Shown one piece after another: positions 17,409 through 26,470 of a stretch of 64,000 nucleotides of DNA. The translations under genes were made by a program, and so were the position numbers. The DNA is from Parvibaculum indicum. GTDB lineage: Bacteria; Pseudomonadota; Alphaproteobacteria; Parvibaculales; Parvibaculaceae. How positions within the stretch are numbered: the stretch's first letter is position 1; every line of letters starts with the position of its first letter. The notes beneath the pieces are model-generated. The model was not told the origin of the DNA. It did no database searches and saw only the letters and a program-made list of their open reading frames with translations. The stretch spans positions 124,001 through 188,000 of the forward strand of contig NZ_JAASQO010000009.1 of NCBI RefSeq assembly GCF_011762095.1. Reading direction: 5' to 3'.

Positions 17409-19673
17409 ATGAGCAAGAAGCGCCGTCAGTTTACCGACGAAGAGGCCCTGCTGTTCCACAGCGAAGGCAAACCCGGCAAACTCGAGATCCACGCCACAAA
17501 GCCGATGGCCACACAGCGCGACCTGTCGCTGGCCTACAGCCCCGGCGTGGCCGTGCCGGTACGCGCCATCGCGGAAAACCCGGACAGCGCCTACGACTTC
17601 ACCGCCAAGGGCAACATGGTCGCCGTCGTTTCCAACGGCACGGCCATTCTGGGTCTCGGCAATCTCGGCGCACTCGCCTCCAAGCCGGTGATGGAAGGCA
17701 AGGCAGTGCTCTTCAAGCGTTTTGCCGATGTGGATTCGATCGATCTGGAAATCGACTCCGAAGACGCCGACGCGGTCGTCAACGCGGTGCGCTATCTGGG
17801 CCCGTCTTTCGGCGGCATCAACCTTGAGGACATCAAGGCGCCGGAATGCTTCATGATCGAGAGCCGCCTGCGCGAACTGATGGACATTCCGGTCTTCCAT
17901 GACGACCAGCACGGTACGGCAATCATCACGGCCGCGGGCCTCATCAATGCGCTCTATCTCACCGACCGCAAGATCGAGGATATCAAGGTGGTGGTGAACG
18001 GCGCGGGCTCGGCCGGTATCGCCTGCCTGGAACTCATCAAGGCGATGGGGCTGCCGCATGACAATGCGCTGCTCTGCGACACCAAGGGCGTCATCTATGC
18101 CGGCCGCGAAGAAGGCATGAACCAGTGGAAGTCGGCGCACGCCGCCAAGACGGATGCGCGCACGCTGGAAGAGGCTGTCGCGGGCGCCGACGTCTTTCTC
18201 GGCCTATCGGTGAAGGGCGCGCTCACGCCGAAGATGGTAGAGAGCATGGCCGACAAGCCGATCATTTTCGCCATGGCCAATCCCGATCCGGAGATCACGC
18301 CCGAGGAAGTCGCACAGGTGCGCGACGACGCCATCATGGCGACGGGCCGGTCGGACTATCCCAACCAGGTGAACAATGTCCTCGGCTTTCCCTATATCTT
18401 CCGCGGCGCGCTGGACGTGCGCGCGACCTCGATCAACGAGGACATGAAGATCGCCTGCGCCGAGGCGCTCGCCGCGCTGGCGCGCGAAGATGTGCCGGAC
18501 GAAGTAGCCGCCGCCTATCAGAGCGAGCGTCCCCGCTTCGGCCCGCAATACATCATTCCCGTGCCTTTCGATCCGCGTCTTATCCGCGAGATTCCGCCCG
18601 CCGTCGCCAAGGCGGCGATGGATAGCGGCGTGGCGCGCCAGCCCATCGTGGATATGGAAGGCTACAAGAACCGGCTTTCCGCGCGGCTGAACCCGACCGC
18701 GGGTACGTTGCAGGTCATCATGGACAAGGTCCAGCGCGACCCCAAGCGCGTCGTCTTCGCCGAGGGCGAGGAAGAGCGCGTGATCCGGGCCGCCATCGCC
18801 TTCCGCGATTCCGGTCTCGGTCATCCGATTCTCGTCGGGCGGGAAGACCAGATCCGCGAGACGATGAAGCAGACCGGGCTCGACCCGAACACGCAGATTG
18901 ATATCCGCAATGCGCGGACCTGGCCGAAAAGCGATGCCTATACCGACTTCCTCTACGAGAAGCTGCAGCGCAAAGGCTATCTCTATCGCGACTGCTACCG
19001 GCTTGCGACCAACGACCGCAACGTCTTCTCCGCGCTGATGGTGCAGGAGGGCGATGCCGATGCGATGGTGACCGGCGTCACGCGCACCTATTCGGTGGCG
19101 CTGGAAGATGTGCGCCGCGTGATCGACGATCAGGACGGACGCGGCCCCATCGGGGTGACGCTCGTCGTGGCGGGCGGCCGCACGGTGATCGTTTCCGACA
19201 CCAATGTGCACGAAATGCCGACGCCCGAGGACCTTGCCAATGTGGCCGAGCAGACGGCGGAAGTGGCGCGCCGCCTGGGCTATGAGCCCCGCGTGGCGCT
19301 GCTGGCCAATTCGAGCTTCGGCACGCACACTCATGAGCGGCCTCGCACGGTGCGCGACGCGGTACGCATTCTCGACGAGCGCCGGGTGGATTTCGAATAT
19401 GACGGCGAAATGGCCGCCGATGTCGCACTCAGTGGCGAGACCCAGGCGCTCTATCCGTTCTGCCGCCTGACGGAACCCGCCAATGTGCTCATCATGCCGG
19501 CGATCCACGCGGCGTCGATTTCCACGAAGCTCCTGCGGGTGCTGGGCGGTTCCACGCTGATCGGTCCATTGCTGGTGGGGCTCAAAAAACCCGTGCAGAT
19601 CGTCCCGATGACAGCGACGGTGTCGGACCTCGTCAATATGGCGGCGCTGGCGGCCTATAATCTGGACAAATAA
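17409..19673 (+). CDS. maeB: NADP-dependent malic enzyme with C-terminal phosphotransacetylase-like domain
   Basis: This 754-aa MaeB-type enzyme oxidatively decarboxylates malate to pyruvate, feeding NADPH and pyruvate. Domains in order: malic enzyme N-terminal ([17 protein letters not shown], then DSIDLEID and [17 protein letters not shown]), NAD(P)-binding ([21 protein letters not shown]), and from about residue 430 a PTA/PTB-like domain ([62 protein letters not shown]). The last domain is not catalytic in studied homologues and mediates acetyl-CoA regulation and oligomerisation. Full length with no frameshift. It stands alone behind an A/T-rich promoter region. Confidence 0.96.
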   Translation: MSKKRRQFTDEEALLFHSEGKPGKLEIHATKPMATQRDLSLAYSPGVAVPVRAIAENPDSAYDFTAKGNMVAVVSNGTAILGLGNLGALASKPVMEGKAVLFKRFADVDSIDLEIDSEDADAVVNAVRYLGPSFGGINLEDIKAPECFMIESRLRELMDIPVFHDDQHGTAIITAAGLINALYLTDRKIEDIKVVVNGAGSAGIACLELIKAMGLPHDNALLCDTKGVIYAGREEGMNQWKSAHAAKTDARTLEEAVAGADVFLGLSVKGALTPKMVESMADKPIIFAMANPDPEITPEEVAQVRDDAIMATGRSDYPNQVNNVLGFPYIFRGALDVRATSINEDMKIACAEALAALAREDVPDEVAAAYQSERPRFGPQYIIPVPFDPRLIREIPPAVAKAAMDSGVARQPIVDMEGYKNRLSARLNPTAGTLQVIMDKVQRDPKRVVFAEGEEERVIRAAIAFRDSGLGHPILVGREDQIRETMKQTGLDPNTQIDIRNARTWPKSDAYTDFLYEKLQRKGYLYRDCYRLATNDRNVFSALMVQEGDADAMVTGVTRTYSVALEDVRRVIDDQDGRGPIGVTLVVAGGRTVIVSDTNVHEMPTPEDLANVAEQTAEVARRLGYEPRVALLANSSFGTHTHERPRTVRDAVRILDERRVDFEYDGEMAADVALSGETQALYPFCRLTEPANVLIMPAIHAASISTKLLRVLGGSTLIGPLLVGLKKPVQIVPMTATVSDLVNMAALAAYNLDK

Positions 19674-19744
19674 TCCCGGCTTGCGAAGACGGGCGAGCCC
19701 GCGTCATGATGCGATCCGTTCTCACCTGACCGCGGAGTTTATTG

Positions 19745-20209
19745 ATGGCCTCCATCGCCAAGACGATCCGATCCTGTGCGCTTGCCGCCGCGCTGGCGCT
19801 TCCCGCCGCCTATGCGATCCATCCCGTTGCCGCGCAGGCGCAGGACGGTGCCTACTGGCCGGAAGATGCGACGCTCTACATCATCTCGCCCGAAGACGGG
19901 GCGACGGTGACGGGCCCCGTCACGGTGCAGTTCGGCCTCAAGGGGATGGGCGTCGCACCGGCCGGCGTGGACAAGGCCAAGACCGGGCATCATCACCTGC
20001 TGATCGATACGGATATGCCGACCGGCGAGGACCTCGCCATGCCGCTCCCGGCGGACGAGAATCATGTTCATTTCGGCGGCGGGCAGACGGAAACCACCAT
20101 CGATCTCGCGCCGGGCACGCATACGCTGCAGCTCATCATGGGCGACATGAACCATGTGCCGCACGACCCGCCGCTGGTTTCCAAGAAAATCACGATTACG
20201 GTCGAATAG
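19745..20209 (+). CDS. DUF4399 domain exported protein
   Basis: The product has 154 aa with a Sec signal peptide (basic start, long Ala/Leu core, cleavage after AAQAQ near residue 33). The mature part reads VYFISPEDGATV-like sequence (LYIISPEDGATVTGPVTVQFGLKGMGVAPAG), then GHHHLLIDTD, a second His block (ENHVHFGGGQTE), and LQLIMGDMNHVPHDPPLVSKKITI. This is the DUF4399 pattern. The clustered His residues suggest metal binding in the periplasm; the function is not established. ATG at 19745 is preferred over the adjacent TTG at 19742 because GGAG lies 8-10 nt upstream. It lies 71 nt after maeB and converges on the APC permease, with 18 nt between. Confidence 0.85.
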   Translation: MASIAKTIRSCALAAALALPAAYAIHPVAAQAQDGAYWPEDATLYIISPEDGATVTGPVTVQFGLKGMGVAPAGVDKAKTGHHHLLIDTDMPTGEDLAMPLPADENHVHFGGGQTETTIDLAPGTHTLQLIMGDMNHVPHDPPLVSKKITITVE

Positions 20210-20227
20210 GCGGAAGAGGCTGCGGCC

Positions 20228-21520
20228 TCAAGCCTTTCCGCTTTTTCGCCTGCCGAATATCCGATAGGCGAGTTCGATCAGGAAGGCGAGGCCGACCAGC
20301 ACCGCCAGCACCGATAGCCGGGCGGGGTGTTTTTCAGCCGTCTGCCAGACAAGGGCGGCGAGCGCACCCAGGCACAGCACGACGCCAAGGCCCGGCAGCC
20401 ATTTCACGGCGCCGATCCGGGCACTCATATGGAAGGCGGCGGCGTTGACCGCGGCGAAGACGAGCAGGAAGCCCGTCGAGCCCATGGTCGAGATGCTTTG
20501 CAGGTCGAACAAGTTCGCCGTCAGCAGCGTAACGCCCGCGGTGATAAGCAACCCTTCGGCCGGGCGATTCCAGATCTTGCGCTCAAGGAAAGGCGGCAGC
20601 TCGCCATCCTTCGCGATCACATAGGAAAGCCGCGCGGCGCCGTAAAGCGTCGCATTGATCGCCGACATGGTGGAGAGAAGCGCAGCCAGCGTAATTGCAC
20701 CATAACCCGCCTGCCCCAGAAAAGGTTTCGCCGCCGCCGCCAGCGCATAGTCGCGCGCCGCCGTCACATCGGCGGGCGCGAGATTGCCGATGGTTACCGC
20801 CGCCACCGCCACATAGAGCAGGATCACGAAACCCACCGAAAGATAGAAGGCGCGGGGCAGGGTGCGCTTGGGATCGCGCACATCCTGCGCAGTGTTGGCG
20901 ATCAGTTCGAAGCCCTCATAGGCCACGAAAATGATCATGCCGCCCGCAATGAGGGACAATGGCGGCGCCCATTGCGACGGCGCCATGCGCACCGTGTCCA
21001 CCGACATCATTCCGAAGCCGACAAAGACGAGCAGGATCGCGATCTTCACGGCGACGATCAGCTCCTCGGCATTGCCGACCGATTTCACGCTCATCAGGTT
21101 CAGCCCGGTCATGGCGATGATGACGAAAGAAATGAGCCCGTGTTTTGCGACCCCGTCCCATATGGGCGGGAAGAGCTGCGCGCCATAGCTGCCGAAGGCA
21201 TAGGCATAGAGCGACAGCATGACGATGTAGCTCAGCCACAGGAGGATATTCGCCGCCCCGGTAAAAAGCCCGGGACCGAACGCATTGTCGAGGAAGGAAA
21301 CCGTGCCGCCCTGCTCCGGCATGGCCACGGAGAGTTTCACATAGGCATAGGAAGTGACGAGCGCGACAAGCCCGGCAAGCGCAAAGGCGACGGGCGCCCC
21401 GCCCTGGGCCAGCTCGACCGACAGGCCCAGCACGGCGAAGATGCCGCCGCCGACCATACCGCCGATACCGATAGCCGCGGCGCTCCAGAAACCGATGCTG
21501 TCGTCAGGCCCCTTCGTCAC
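20228..21520 (-). CDS. APC-superfamily amino acid permease
   Basis: This 430-aa inner-membrane transporter has about 12 hydrophobic helices. The APC hallmark GIGGMVGGGIFAVLGLSVELAQGGAPVAFALAGLVALVTSYAY is in TM1-TM2 (the GxGIxxGIF-type substrate loop). FVAYEGFELIANTAQDVRDPKRTLPRAF is in the TM6-loop region, and SAINATLYGAARLSYVIAKDGELPPFL follows. The substrate cannot be predicted beyond amino acids or related amines/organic cations. It is transcribed away from maeB, with olsB upstream on the same strand (40 nt gap), but no functional link is evident. Confidence 0.88.
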   Translation of the reverse strand: MTKGPDDSIGFWSAAAIGIGGMVGGGIFAVLGLSVELAQGGAPVAFALAGLVALVTSYAYVKLSVAMPEQGGTVSFLDNAFGPGLFTGAANILLWLSYIVMLSLYAYAFGSYGAQLFPPIWDGVAKHGLISFVIIAMTGLNLMSVKSVGNAEELIVAVKIAILLVFVGFGMMSVDTVRMAPSQWAPPLSLIAGGMIIFVAYEGFELIANTAQDVRDPKRTLPRAFYLSVGFVILLYVAVAAVTIGNLAPADVTAARDYALAAAAKPFLGQAGYGAITLAALLSTMSAINATLYGAARLSYVIAKDGELPPFLERKIWNRPAEGLLITAGVTLLTANLFDLQSISTMGSTGFLLVFAAVNAAAFHMSARIGAVKWLPGLGVVLCLGALAALVWQTAEKHPARLSVLAVLVGLAFLIELAYRIFGRRKSGKA

Positions 21521-21560
21521 CGCGAGCCCGCTCTCCCGTATGGTCGAAATGGAAAAGCGC

Positions 21561-22451
21561 TCAGCGCTGTCCCGAAGGTATCTTTTCCTTGCCGCCGAAT
21601 TTCGACATGTAGCGATCCGAAATCTGCGCCACGGGGAAGATGATGAGAACGTCGGTGGTGCCGAACTGGTAGTCGATCACCGCCCCTTCGCCGATATAGC
21701 AGCCGGCCCTGAGATAGCCCTTGATCATGGGCGGGAGCAGGCGCGCGGCCTGGCGGGGATTGAGCTCTTCCTCGGGCACCCGGTTCATCTCGACATAGAG
21801 CTCGGGAAGGGCGCGCACATGCCATTCCGGCGGCGCGGCATGATTATGGTGCAGGAAGGAGAGCGGGATCGCGAGCTCATCCGGGTCGGTGCCCTCGAAG
21901 CTCGCGCAGCCGAACATCACATCGAGATCGTGTTCGGTCACATATTGCATGATGCCGTGCCACAACAGTTCCACGGTGGGCTTGGTGCGGTAAGGCGGCA
22001 GCACGCAGGACCGTCCGAGCTCCAGGAACTTCAGGTCCGAGAAACGCTCCAGCATGGGGCCGATGTCATATTCGTTGGCGGTATAGAAGCCGCCATGTTT
22101 TTCGGCCACTTCCTGGCGCAGCAGGCGGTAACACCCCACCACCGCGTCGCGCGGGATTTCGCCGTTCGCATCCAGCTTACCCGTGATGCGGTCGTGATCG
22201 ATCACCAGCAGATGGTCGCAGATCTCATCATAGCTGTCGGCGTCGCGTTTGGTGGCGAGCGTCGTCTCGTCCGGCTTGGCCGACATCTCCTCGTAGAAGA
22301 CGTGGTAGCGGACGGACTGGGCAGCATCGATCTCGGTTGCGGTTCGAGCAAGCCGTACTTCGAGCTGACCGCGACGGCCATAGCTGAGCGGGTCCGCTGC
22401 CGCCTCGTCCTCGGTCGAGACCGCATCGGTGCCCGCATTCGCAGATGTCAT
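21561..22451 (-). CDS. olsB: L-ornithine N-alpha-acyltransferase (OlsB-like)
   Basis: OlsB transfers a 3-hydroxyacyl chain from ACP to ornithine, giving lyso-ornithine lipid, the first step to phosphorus-free ornithine lipids. Visible family features are AQSVRYHVFYEEMSAKP, the central DHLLVIDHDRI and VVGCYRLLRQEVAEKHGGFYTANEYD, FLELGRSCVLPPYR, and LLPPMIKGYLRAGCYIGEGAVID. The open frame runs to 22598, but the first 49 codons lack family resemblance. The ATG at 22451 has GGAG 9 nt upstream and gives 296 aa, in line with the family. No olsA lies alongside; plsC at 1.2-2.2 kb is the general acyltransferase. A broader hemolysin-like GNAT annotation is sometimes given to this family. Confidence 0.85.
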   Translation of the reverse strand: MTSANAGTDAVSTEDEAAADPLSYGRRGQLEVRLARTATEIDAAQSVRYHVFYEEMSAKPDETTLATKRDADSYDEICDHLLVIDHDRITGKLDANGEIPRDAVVGCYRLLRQEVAEKHGGFYTANEYDIGPMLERFSDLKFLELGRSCVLPPYRTKPTVELLWHGIMQYVTEHDLDVMFGCASFEGTDPDELAIPLSFLHHNHAAPPEWHVRALPELYVEMNRVPEEELNPRQAARLLPPMIKGYLRAGCYIGEGAVIDYQFGTTDVLIIFPVAQISDRYMSKFGGKEKIPSGQR

Positions 22452-22630
22452 GCTTCCCGACTCCATACCACCTTCAGAGGCCGCCACAGGGACCCCCTGT
22501 CCGGCTGTATCGGCCATTTCGCGCATAGTTTCATCAACGGCCCTCCCTGCCAAGCCCGCATGCTGGCCAACAGGGCCATAGCGCAAGCATAGACCCAACG
22601 CAACGTGTTGATTTAATTATAATTCCGTCA

Positions 22631-24064
22631 TCAATCGGCAGCTTCCGCGAGGGCCGACCGGCGCCGCGCATAGAGCAGATAGAGGATCAGGAGGATCGCC
22701 GGCAAGCCCATCAGCCCGGTTGTGGCAAAGAAGGGCACATAGCCCACCGTCTTGGCGGTGAGGCCGGGCGCCGCGGCCAGAAGCGTATCGTGCAGCCCGC
22801 CCGGCGCGGACCAGCTATCCACCATGTAGCCGGAAAGACCGCCCAGCAACTTGCCCGGCAGCGCATAAACCGAGCTGAACAGCGCATATTGCGTGGCGGT
22901 GAATTCGTGATTGGTCAGGCTCGACATATAGGCGATGAGACAGGTGCCCGCGAACCCGCCGGAGAGGTTTTCCGCGCTGATGGTCACCGTCAGGCCGAAC
23001 AGGTCATGGCCGCGCATCGCAAGCCAGATAAACATGAAATTGGTAAGCGAGGCCGCCAGCGCCCCGAGAAGAAGCGCGCGCAGCGTGCCGAGACCTGCGA
23101 TGGCCAGACCGCCGACGATGGCGCCCAGAATCGTCATCCAGACACCGAACAGCTTCACCACGCCCGCGATCTCGGTCTTGTCGAACCCGATATCCACATA
23201 AAGCGGGTTGGCCATCACGCCCATGACGAAATCGGGCACGCGATAAAGCCCGATCAGCGCCAGCACGATCAACGCCTGCCAGCCGAAGCGGCTGAAGAAA
23301 TCGATGAAGGGGGCGAAGATCGCGCGGTAGATCCATTCGAAAGCGCTGCCCGCCTCGCCGTTCAGATGCAGGCGGCGCGCAATGCGCTCGACCGTTTCCT
23401 CGCCGACCACGGGCGCTTCGGATTCCGCGACGCGGGGAGCCACGAGCGCGGCGCCGACCCCGACGCTCATCAGCGCCGCCATGGCGAGATAGGCCATATG
23501 CCAGGACATGGCTTCCGCGATGAGCAGCGCGCCCGCGCCCGACGCGATAATGGCGACGCGATAGCCGAGCTGATAGGCGGCGGCGAGCGCTCCCTGCTTT
23601 TCATCCTCGGCAGCCTCGATACGCCAGGCATCGATGGCGATGTCCTGCGTCGCGGAGGAAAAGGCGAGCAGGAGCGCGAAAATGGCGATCGGCGTCAGCG
23701 AGACATGAGGGTCGCAGAAAGACATGACGACAAGCGACAGCGCGACCCCCGCCTGAGCCACCAGCATCCAGGCGCGGCGCTTTCCCAGCAGATTGCCGAG
23801 AATCGGCACGCGAAGCTGGTCGAGGACCGGCGCCCAGACGAACTTGATCGTGTAGGCGAGGCCGACATAGCTCATCAGGCCGATTTCGGTGCGCGAGACG
23901 CCCGCTTCCCTCAGCCAGAGCGAGAGGGTTGAAAAGACGAGCAGGAAAGGAAGCCCGGAAGAAAAACCGAGCAGCAACATGATGAATGTGCGTCGCTCGG
24001 TATAGACGGTCCAGGCATGGGCAAGCCTTTCGCCCATGCTTTTACGCTCGTCCGGTTCGCTCAT
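22631..24064 (-). CDS. AmpG-like MFS permease (muropeptide transporter family)
   Basis: The protein has 477 aa with about 12-14 transmembrane helices. It begins FIMLLLGFSSGLPFLLVFSTLSLWLREAGVSRTEIGL, the AmpG signature, with FVWAPVLDQ and SSATQDIAIDAWRIE following, and later SAENLSGGFAGTCLIAYMSSLTNHEFTATQYALFSS. AmpG imports anhydro-muropeptides for recycling and can feed beta-lactamase induction. Family membership is firm. Whether this paralogue carries muropeptides is not shown by context, because neither ampC/ampR nor recycling genes are nearby. The open frame extends to 24277, but the ATG at 24064, preceded by GAGAGAGGGG, is the likely start. It follows the hybrid kinase, 68 nt downstream on the same strand. 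Confidence 0.88.
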   Translation of the reverse strand: MSEPDERKSMGERLAHAWTVYTERRTFIMLLLGFSSGLPFLLVFSTLSLWLREAGVSRTEIGLMSYVGLAYTIKFVWAPVLDQLRVPILGNLLGKRRAWMLVAQAGVALSLVVMSFCDPHVSLTPIAIFALLLAFSSATQDIAIDAWRIEAAEDEKQGALAAAYQLGYRVAIIASGAGALLIAEAMSWHMAYLAMAALMSVGVGAALVAPRVAESEAPVVGEETVERIARRLHLNGEAGSAFEWIYRAIFAPFIDFFSRFGWQALIVLALIGLYRVPDFVMGVMANPLYVDIGFDKTEIAGVVKLFGVWMTILGAIVGGLAIAGLGTLRALLLGALAASLTNFMFIWLAMRGHDLFGLTVTISAENLSGGFAGTCLIAYMSSLTNHEFTATQYALFSSVYALPGKLLGGLSGYMVDSWSAPGGLHDTLLAAAPGLTAKTVGYVPFFATTGLMGLPAILLILYLLYARRRSALAEAAD

Positions 24065-24132
24065 GCCGCCCCTCTCTCGTCCCTCGCCGTCCCGCTGCGA
24101 TCCCGCCGGGCCGGAAGGCTCAGAGAAGCATG

Positions 24133-26334
24133 TCAGCCCAGATTCGCCAAGCTGCTGCCCTCGTCCTCGGACGATGCGTTCGGGGAATAGCGGCCCGCCC
24201 AGTTGGAGAGCGTCGCGGCGAGCGCACCATGGCTCACGGGCTTGGAGAGATAATCGTCCATGCCCGCGTCGAGGCAAGCCTGCCGGTCTTCCGACAATGC
24301 ATTGGCTGTCAGGGCGATGATGGGCAGGCGCGCCGCCTCCATGTGCAATTCGCGGATCCGGGCGGTGGCAGCGAAGCCGTCCATGCCCGGCATATGCAGA
24401 TCCATCAGGACAACGTCATAAGGAGGCGTCCCCTGTCGTCCGAGGGCGTCGACCGCTTCTTCGCCATTGCCGACGATTTCCACGCTATGGCCCGCATGCT
24501 CCAGCAGGGTCCGGGTCAGGAGCGCGTTGATTTCATTGTCCTCGGCGACTAGGACGCGCAGTCCGCCGGCGGCGGTTTCGGTGTCGGGTTCCTCGTCGAG
24601 GCCCGGATCGAAACCGGCCGTGCCACGGCCAGCTCCATCGACATCGGCGGCGGCGCGCAGCGCGGCGAGGCGCGCCAGCAGCGACGAGGTACGCACGGGG
24701 CGCACGAGATAGGCGTCGAAAGGCGGCGTCTCGGCAGTGGTTTCGACACCGGCGCCGGTCAGTTCGCCGAGCCTGTTGCGCTCGCGCGGCTGCAAAAGCA
24801 CCATCGTCCTCAGCCCCGGATTGCGGCGGCGCGCGGCGCGCGCAAACGCCGCGCCGTCCTCCCCATCCGCCGTGCGGGACATGCAGACGAAAATATCCGC
24901 CCGTTTCGCCGCCTCCATCAACTCAGGTTCATCCGAGACGCAATGCACCTGCGCGCCGGAATGGCGGGCCGCATTGGCCAGCGTCTCGGCAACGAGCGGC
25001 CGATCCCGATGAATGACGACGGTAAGACCGTCCAGACGCGGCAGGTCCCGCGGGGTCTCTTCGTCGGTGGAGGGTTTGAGCGGCAGGCGGACACGGAAGA
25101 TCGAACCCTTGCCCTCTTCGCTTTCGACCTCGATGCGGCCGCCCATCGCGGTGACAAGGCGGCGCGTGATGGCGAGGCCGAGCCCCGTTCCCTCGAAGCG
25201 CCGCGCATGCCCTTCCTCGCCTTGCGCAAACTCCTCGAAGATGCGGTCCAGCGCCTGGGGGCTCATGCCGATTCCGGTATCCTCGATTTCCAGAACGATC
25301 CCGTCGTCATTCTCCGCGCGACGAAGGCGCAGCGCCACGCCGCCCTCTTCGGTGAATTTGATCGCATTGCCGGCCAGGTTCAGCAGGATCTGGCGGATGC
25401 GGGGCTCGTCGCCATCCAGCGTGCGCGAAACGGCAGGCGAAACCTCGGTGACGATTTCGAGCCCCTTTTCATAGGCGCGCGGCGCCAGCAGTTCGGCCAC
25501 GCTTTCCAGCGCAGCGGACGCGTCGAAGGGCGCGGGATGGAGCGTCACCTTGCCTGCCTCGATTTTGGAGTAGTCGAGAATATCGTTGATGATGGCCAGC
25601 AGCGCCTCGCCGGAGCTTCGAACCGCATCCGCATAGGATCGCTGGGCGGGATCGAGTTTGGTGGAGAGCAGCAGATCCGTCATGCCGATAACGCCGTTCA
25701 TCGGTGTGCGGATTTCATGGCTCATCGTGGCCAGGAACAGGCTCTTGGCGCGGCTGGCGGCCTTGGCCTCGTCAAGCGCCTCGGCAAGGCGCTGCTCCAC
25801 TTCCTTGCGATCGCTGATATCGCGGCCGACCAGCTGCACCTCGCTGAGCGAGCCGCCTTCGTCGCGGATCGTCGTCTCTTCCCAGACGAACCAGCGCGGG
25901 CCGAAAGCGGTCATGACTTTCTGGTCGTAGCGAACGCGTTGCCCGGTGGCGCCGAGCCCGGCCAGCGCGCCCAGCATGCGGGCGCTCTCGCCCTCGGGCA
26001 GCTCGGGCATGAAGGGGCGGCCGATGGATTCGGCCCGTGTGAGGTCGAAGGTTTCGCAGAAAACGTCATTCACATAGGAGACGCGGCCTTCGAGGTCCTT
26101 GCGGATGATGACATCGCCCTGGGTGCGCACGAGGTCGCGGTAGCGCGCCTCGCGCTCGGCCAGTTCCCAGTTCTCGTCGCGGAGCTTCTCGATCCGCGCT
26201 TCGAGTTCATCCACCTTGCCGGCATGCGCCCGTGCGCGCGCCGAAGCACGGCGCCAAGCTTCGGCCCCCAGCAGCAGCACGACGGCCAGACCGAGCAGCA
26301 AAAGCGGCATGTTATCGGGAGAAGAGAGGAACAT
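24133..26334 (-). CDS. Membrane-anchored PAS hybrid histidine kinase with a degenerate internal receiver
   Basis: The 733-aa product is laid out as follows: one N-terminal membrane helix (residues 9-24), a short coiled coil (38-62), a PAS domain (about 62-180), and HisKA with phospho-acceptor His206 in MSHEIRTPMNG. The HATPase then follows, with N box NAIKF, G1 DTGIGM, and G2 GTGLGLAI. Around 425-560 there is a receiver-like segment without a recognisable phospho-Asp. The C-terminal receiver has Asp645 in LMDLHMPGMDG and Lys in LSKPV. No response regulator or phosphotransfer gene is adjacent, so it is an orphan. The input is unknown; with a single helix and no large periplasmic loop, sensing is probably cytoplasmic or in-membrane. 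The PAS domain lacks an obvious haem or flavin motif. Confidence 0.92.
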   Translation of the reverse strand: MFLSSPDNMPLLLLGLAVVLLLGAEAWRRASARARAHAGKVDELEARIEKLRDENWELAEREARYRDLVRTQGDVIIRKDLEGRVSYVNDVFCETFDLTRAESIGRPFMPELPEGESARMLGALAGLGATGQRVRYDQKVMTAFGPRWFVWEETTIRDEGGSLSEVQLVGRDISDRKEVEQRLAEALDEAKAASRAKSLFLATMSHEIRTPMNGVIGMTDLLLSTKLDPAQRSYADAVRSSGEALLAIINDILDYSKIEAGKVTLHPAPFDASAALESVAELLAPRAYEKGLEIVTEVSPAVSRTLDGDEPRIRQILLNLAGNAIKFTEEGGVALRLRRAENDDGIVLEIEDTGIGMSPQALDRIFEEFAQGEEGHARRFEGTGLGLAITRRLVTAMGGRIEVESEEGKGSIFRVRLPLKPSTDEETPRDLPRLDGLTVVIHRDRPLVAETLANAARHSGAQVHCVSDEPELMEAAKRADIFVCMSRTADGEDGAAFARAARRRNPGLRTMVLLQPRERNRLGELTGAGVETTAETPPFDAYLVRPVRTSSLLARLAALRAAADVDGAGRGTAGFDPGLDEEPDTETAAGGLRVLVAEDNEINALLTRTLLEHAGHSVEIVGNGEEAVDALGRQGTPPYDVVLMDLHMPGMDGFAATARIRELHMEAARLPIIALTANALSEDRQACLDAGMDDYLSKPVSHGALAATLSNWAGRYSPNASSEDEGSSLANLG

Positions 26335-26347
26335 TCGGCACCCGGTT

Positions 26348-26374
26348 GAAAAGCGACATCATTCGAAATGTCGC
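26348..26374 (-). promoter_or_regulatory. Inverted repeat between comM-like gene and hybrid kinase
   Basis: GCGACAT (26353-26359) and ATGTCGC (26368-26374) form a 7-bp perfect stem with an 8-nt spacer. On the minus strand the stem is followed by TTTTC. It could be a weak terminator for the ComM-like gene, but it lies only 18 nt before the kinase ATG, so it might equally be an operator or a leader hairpin for the kinase. Confidence 0.5.
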
Positions 26375-26470
26375 AGAAGCCTGCGCCGAACAGGCTTTCA
26401 ATCCGGTTAGGAATGATGGTTAACGGTGGCTAAATGCGCCGATTTGGCTCAAAAGCCGCCTCGGGGCCCG

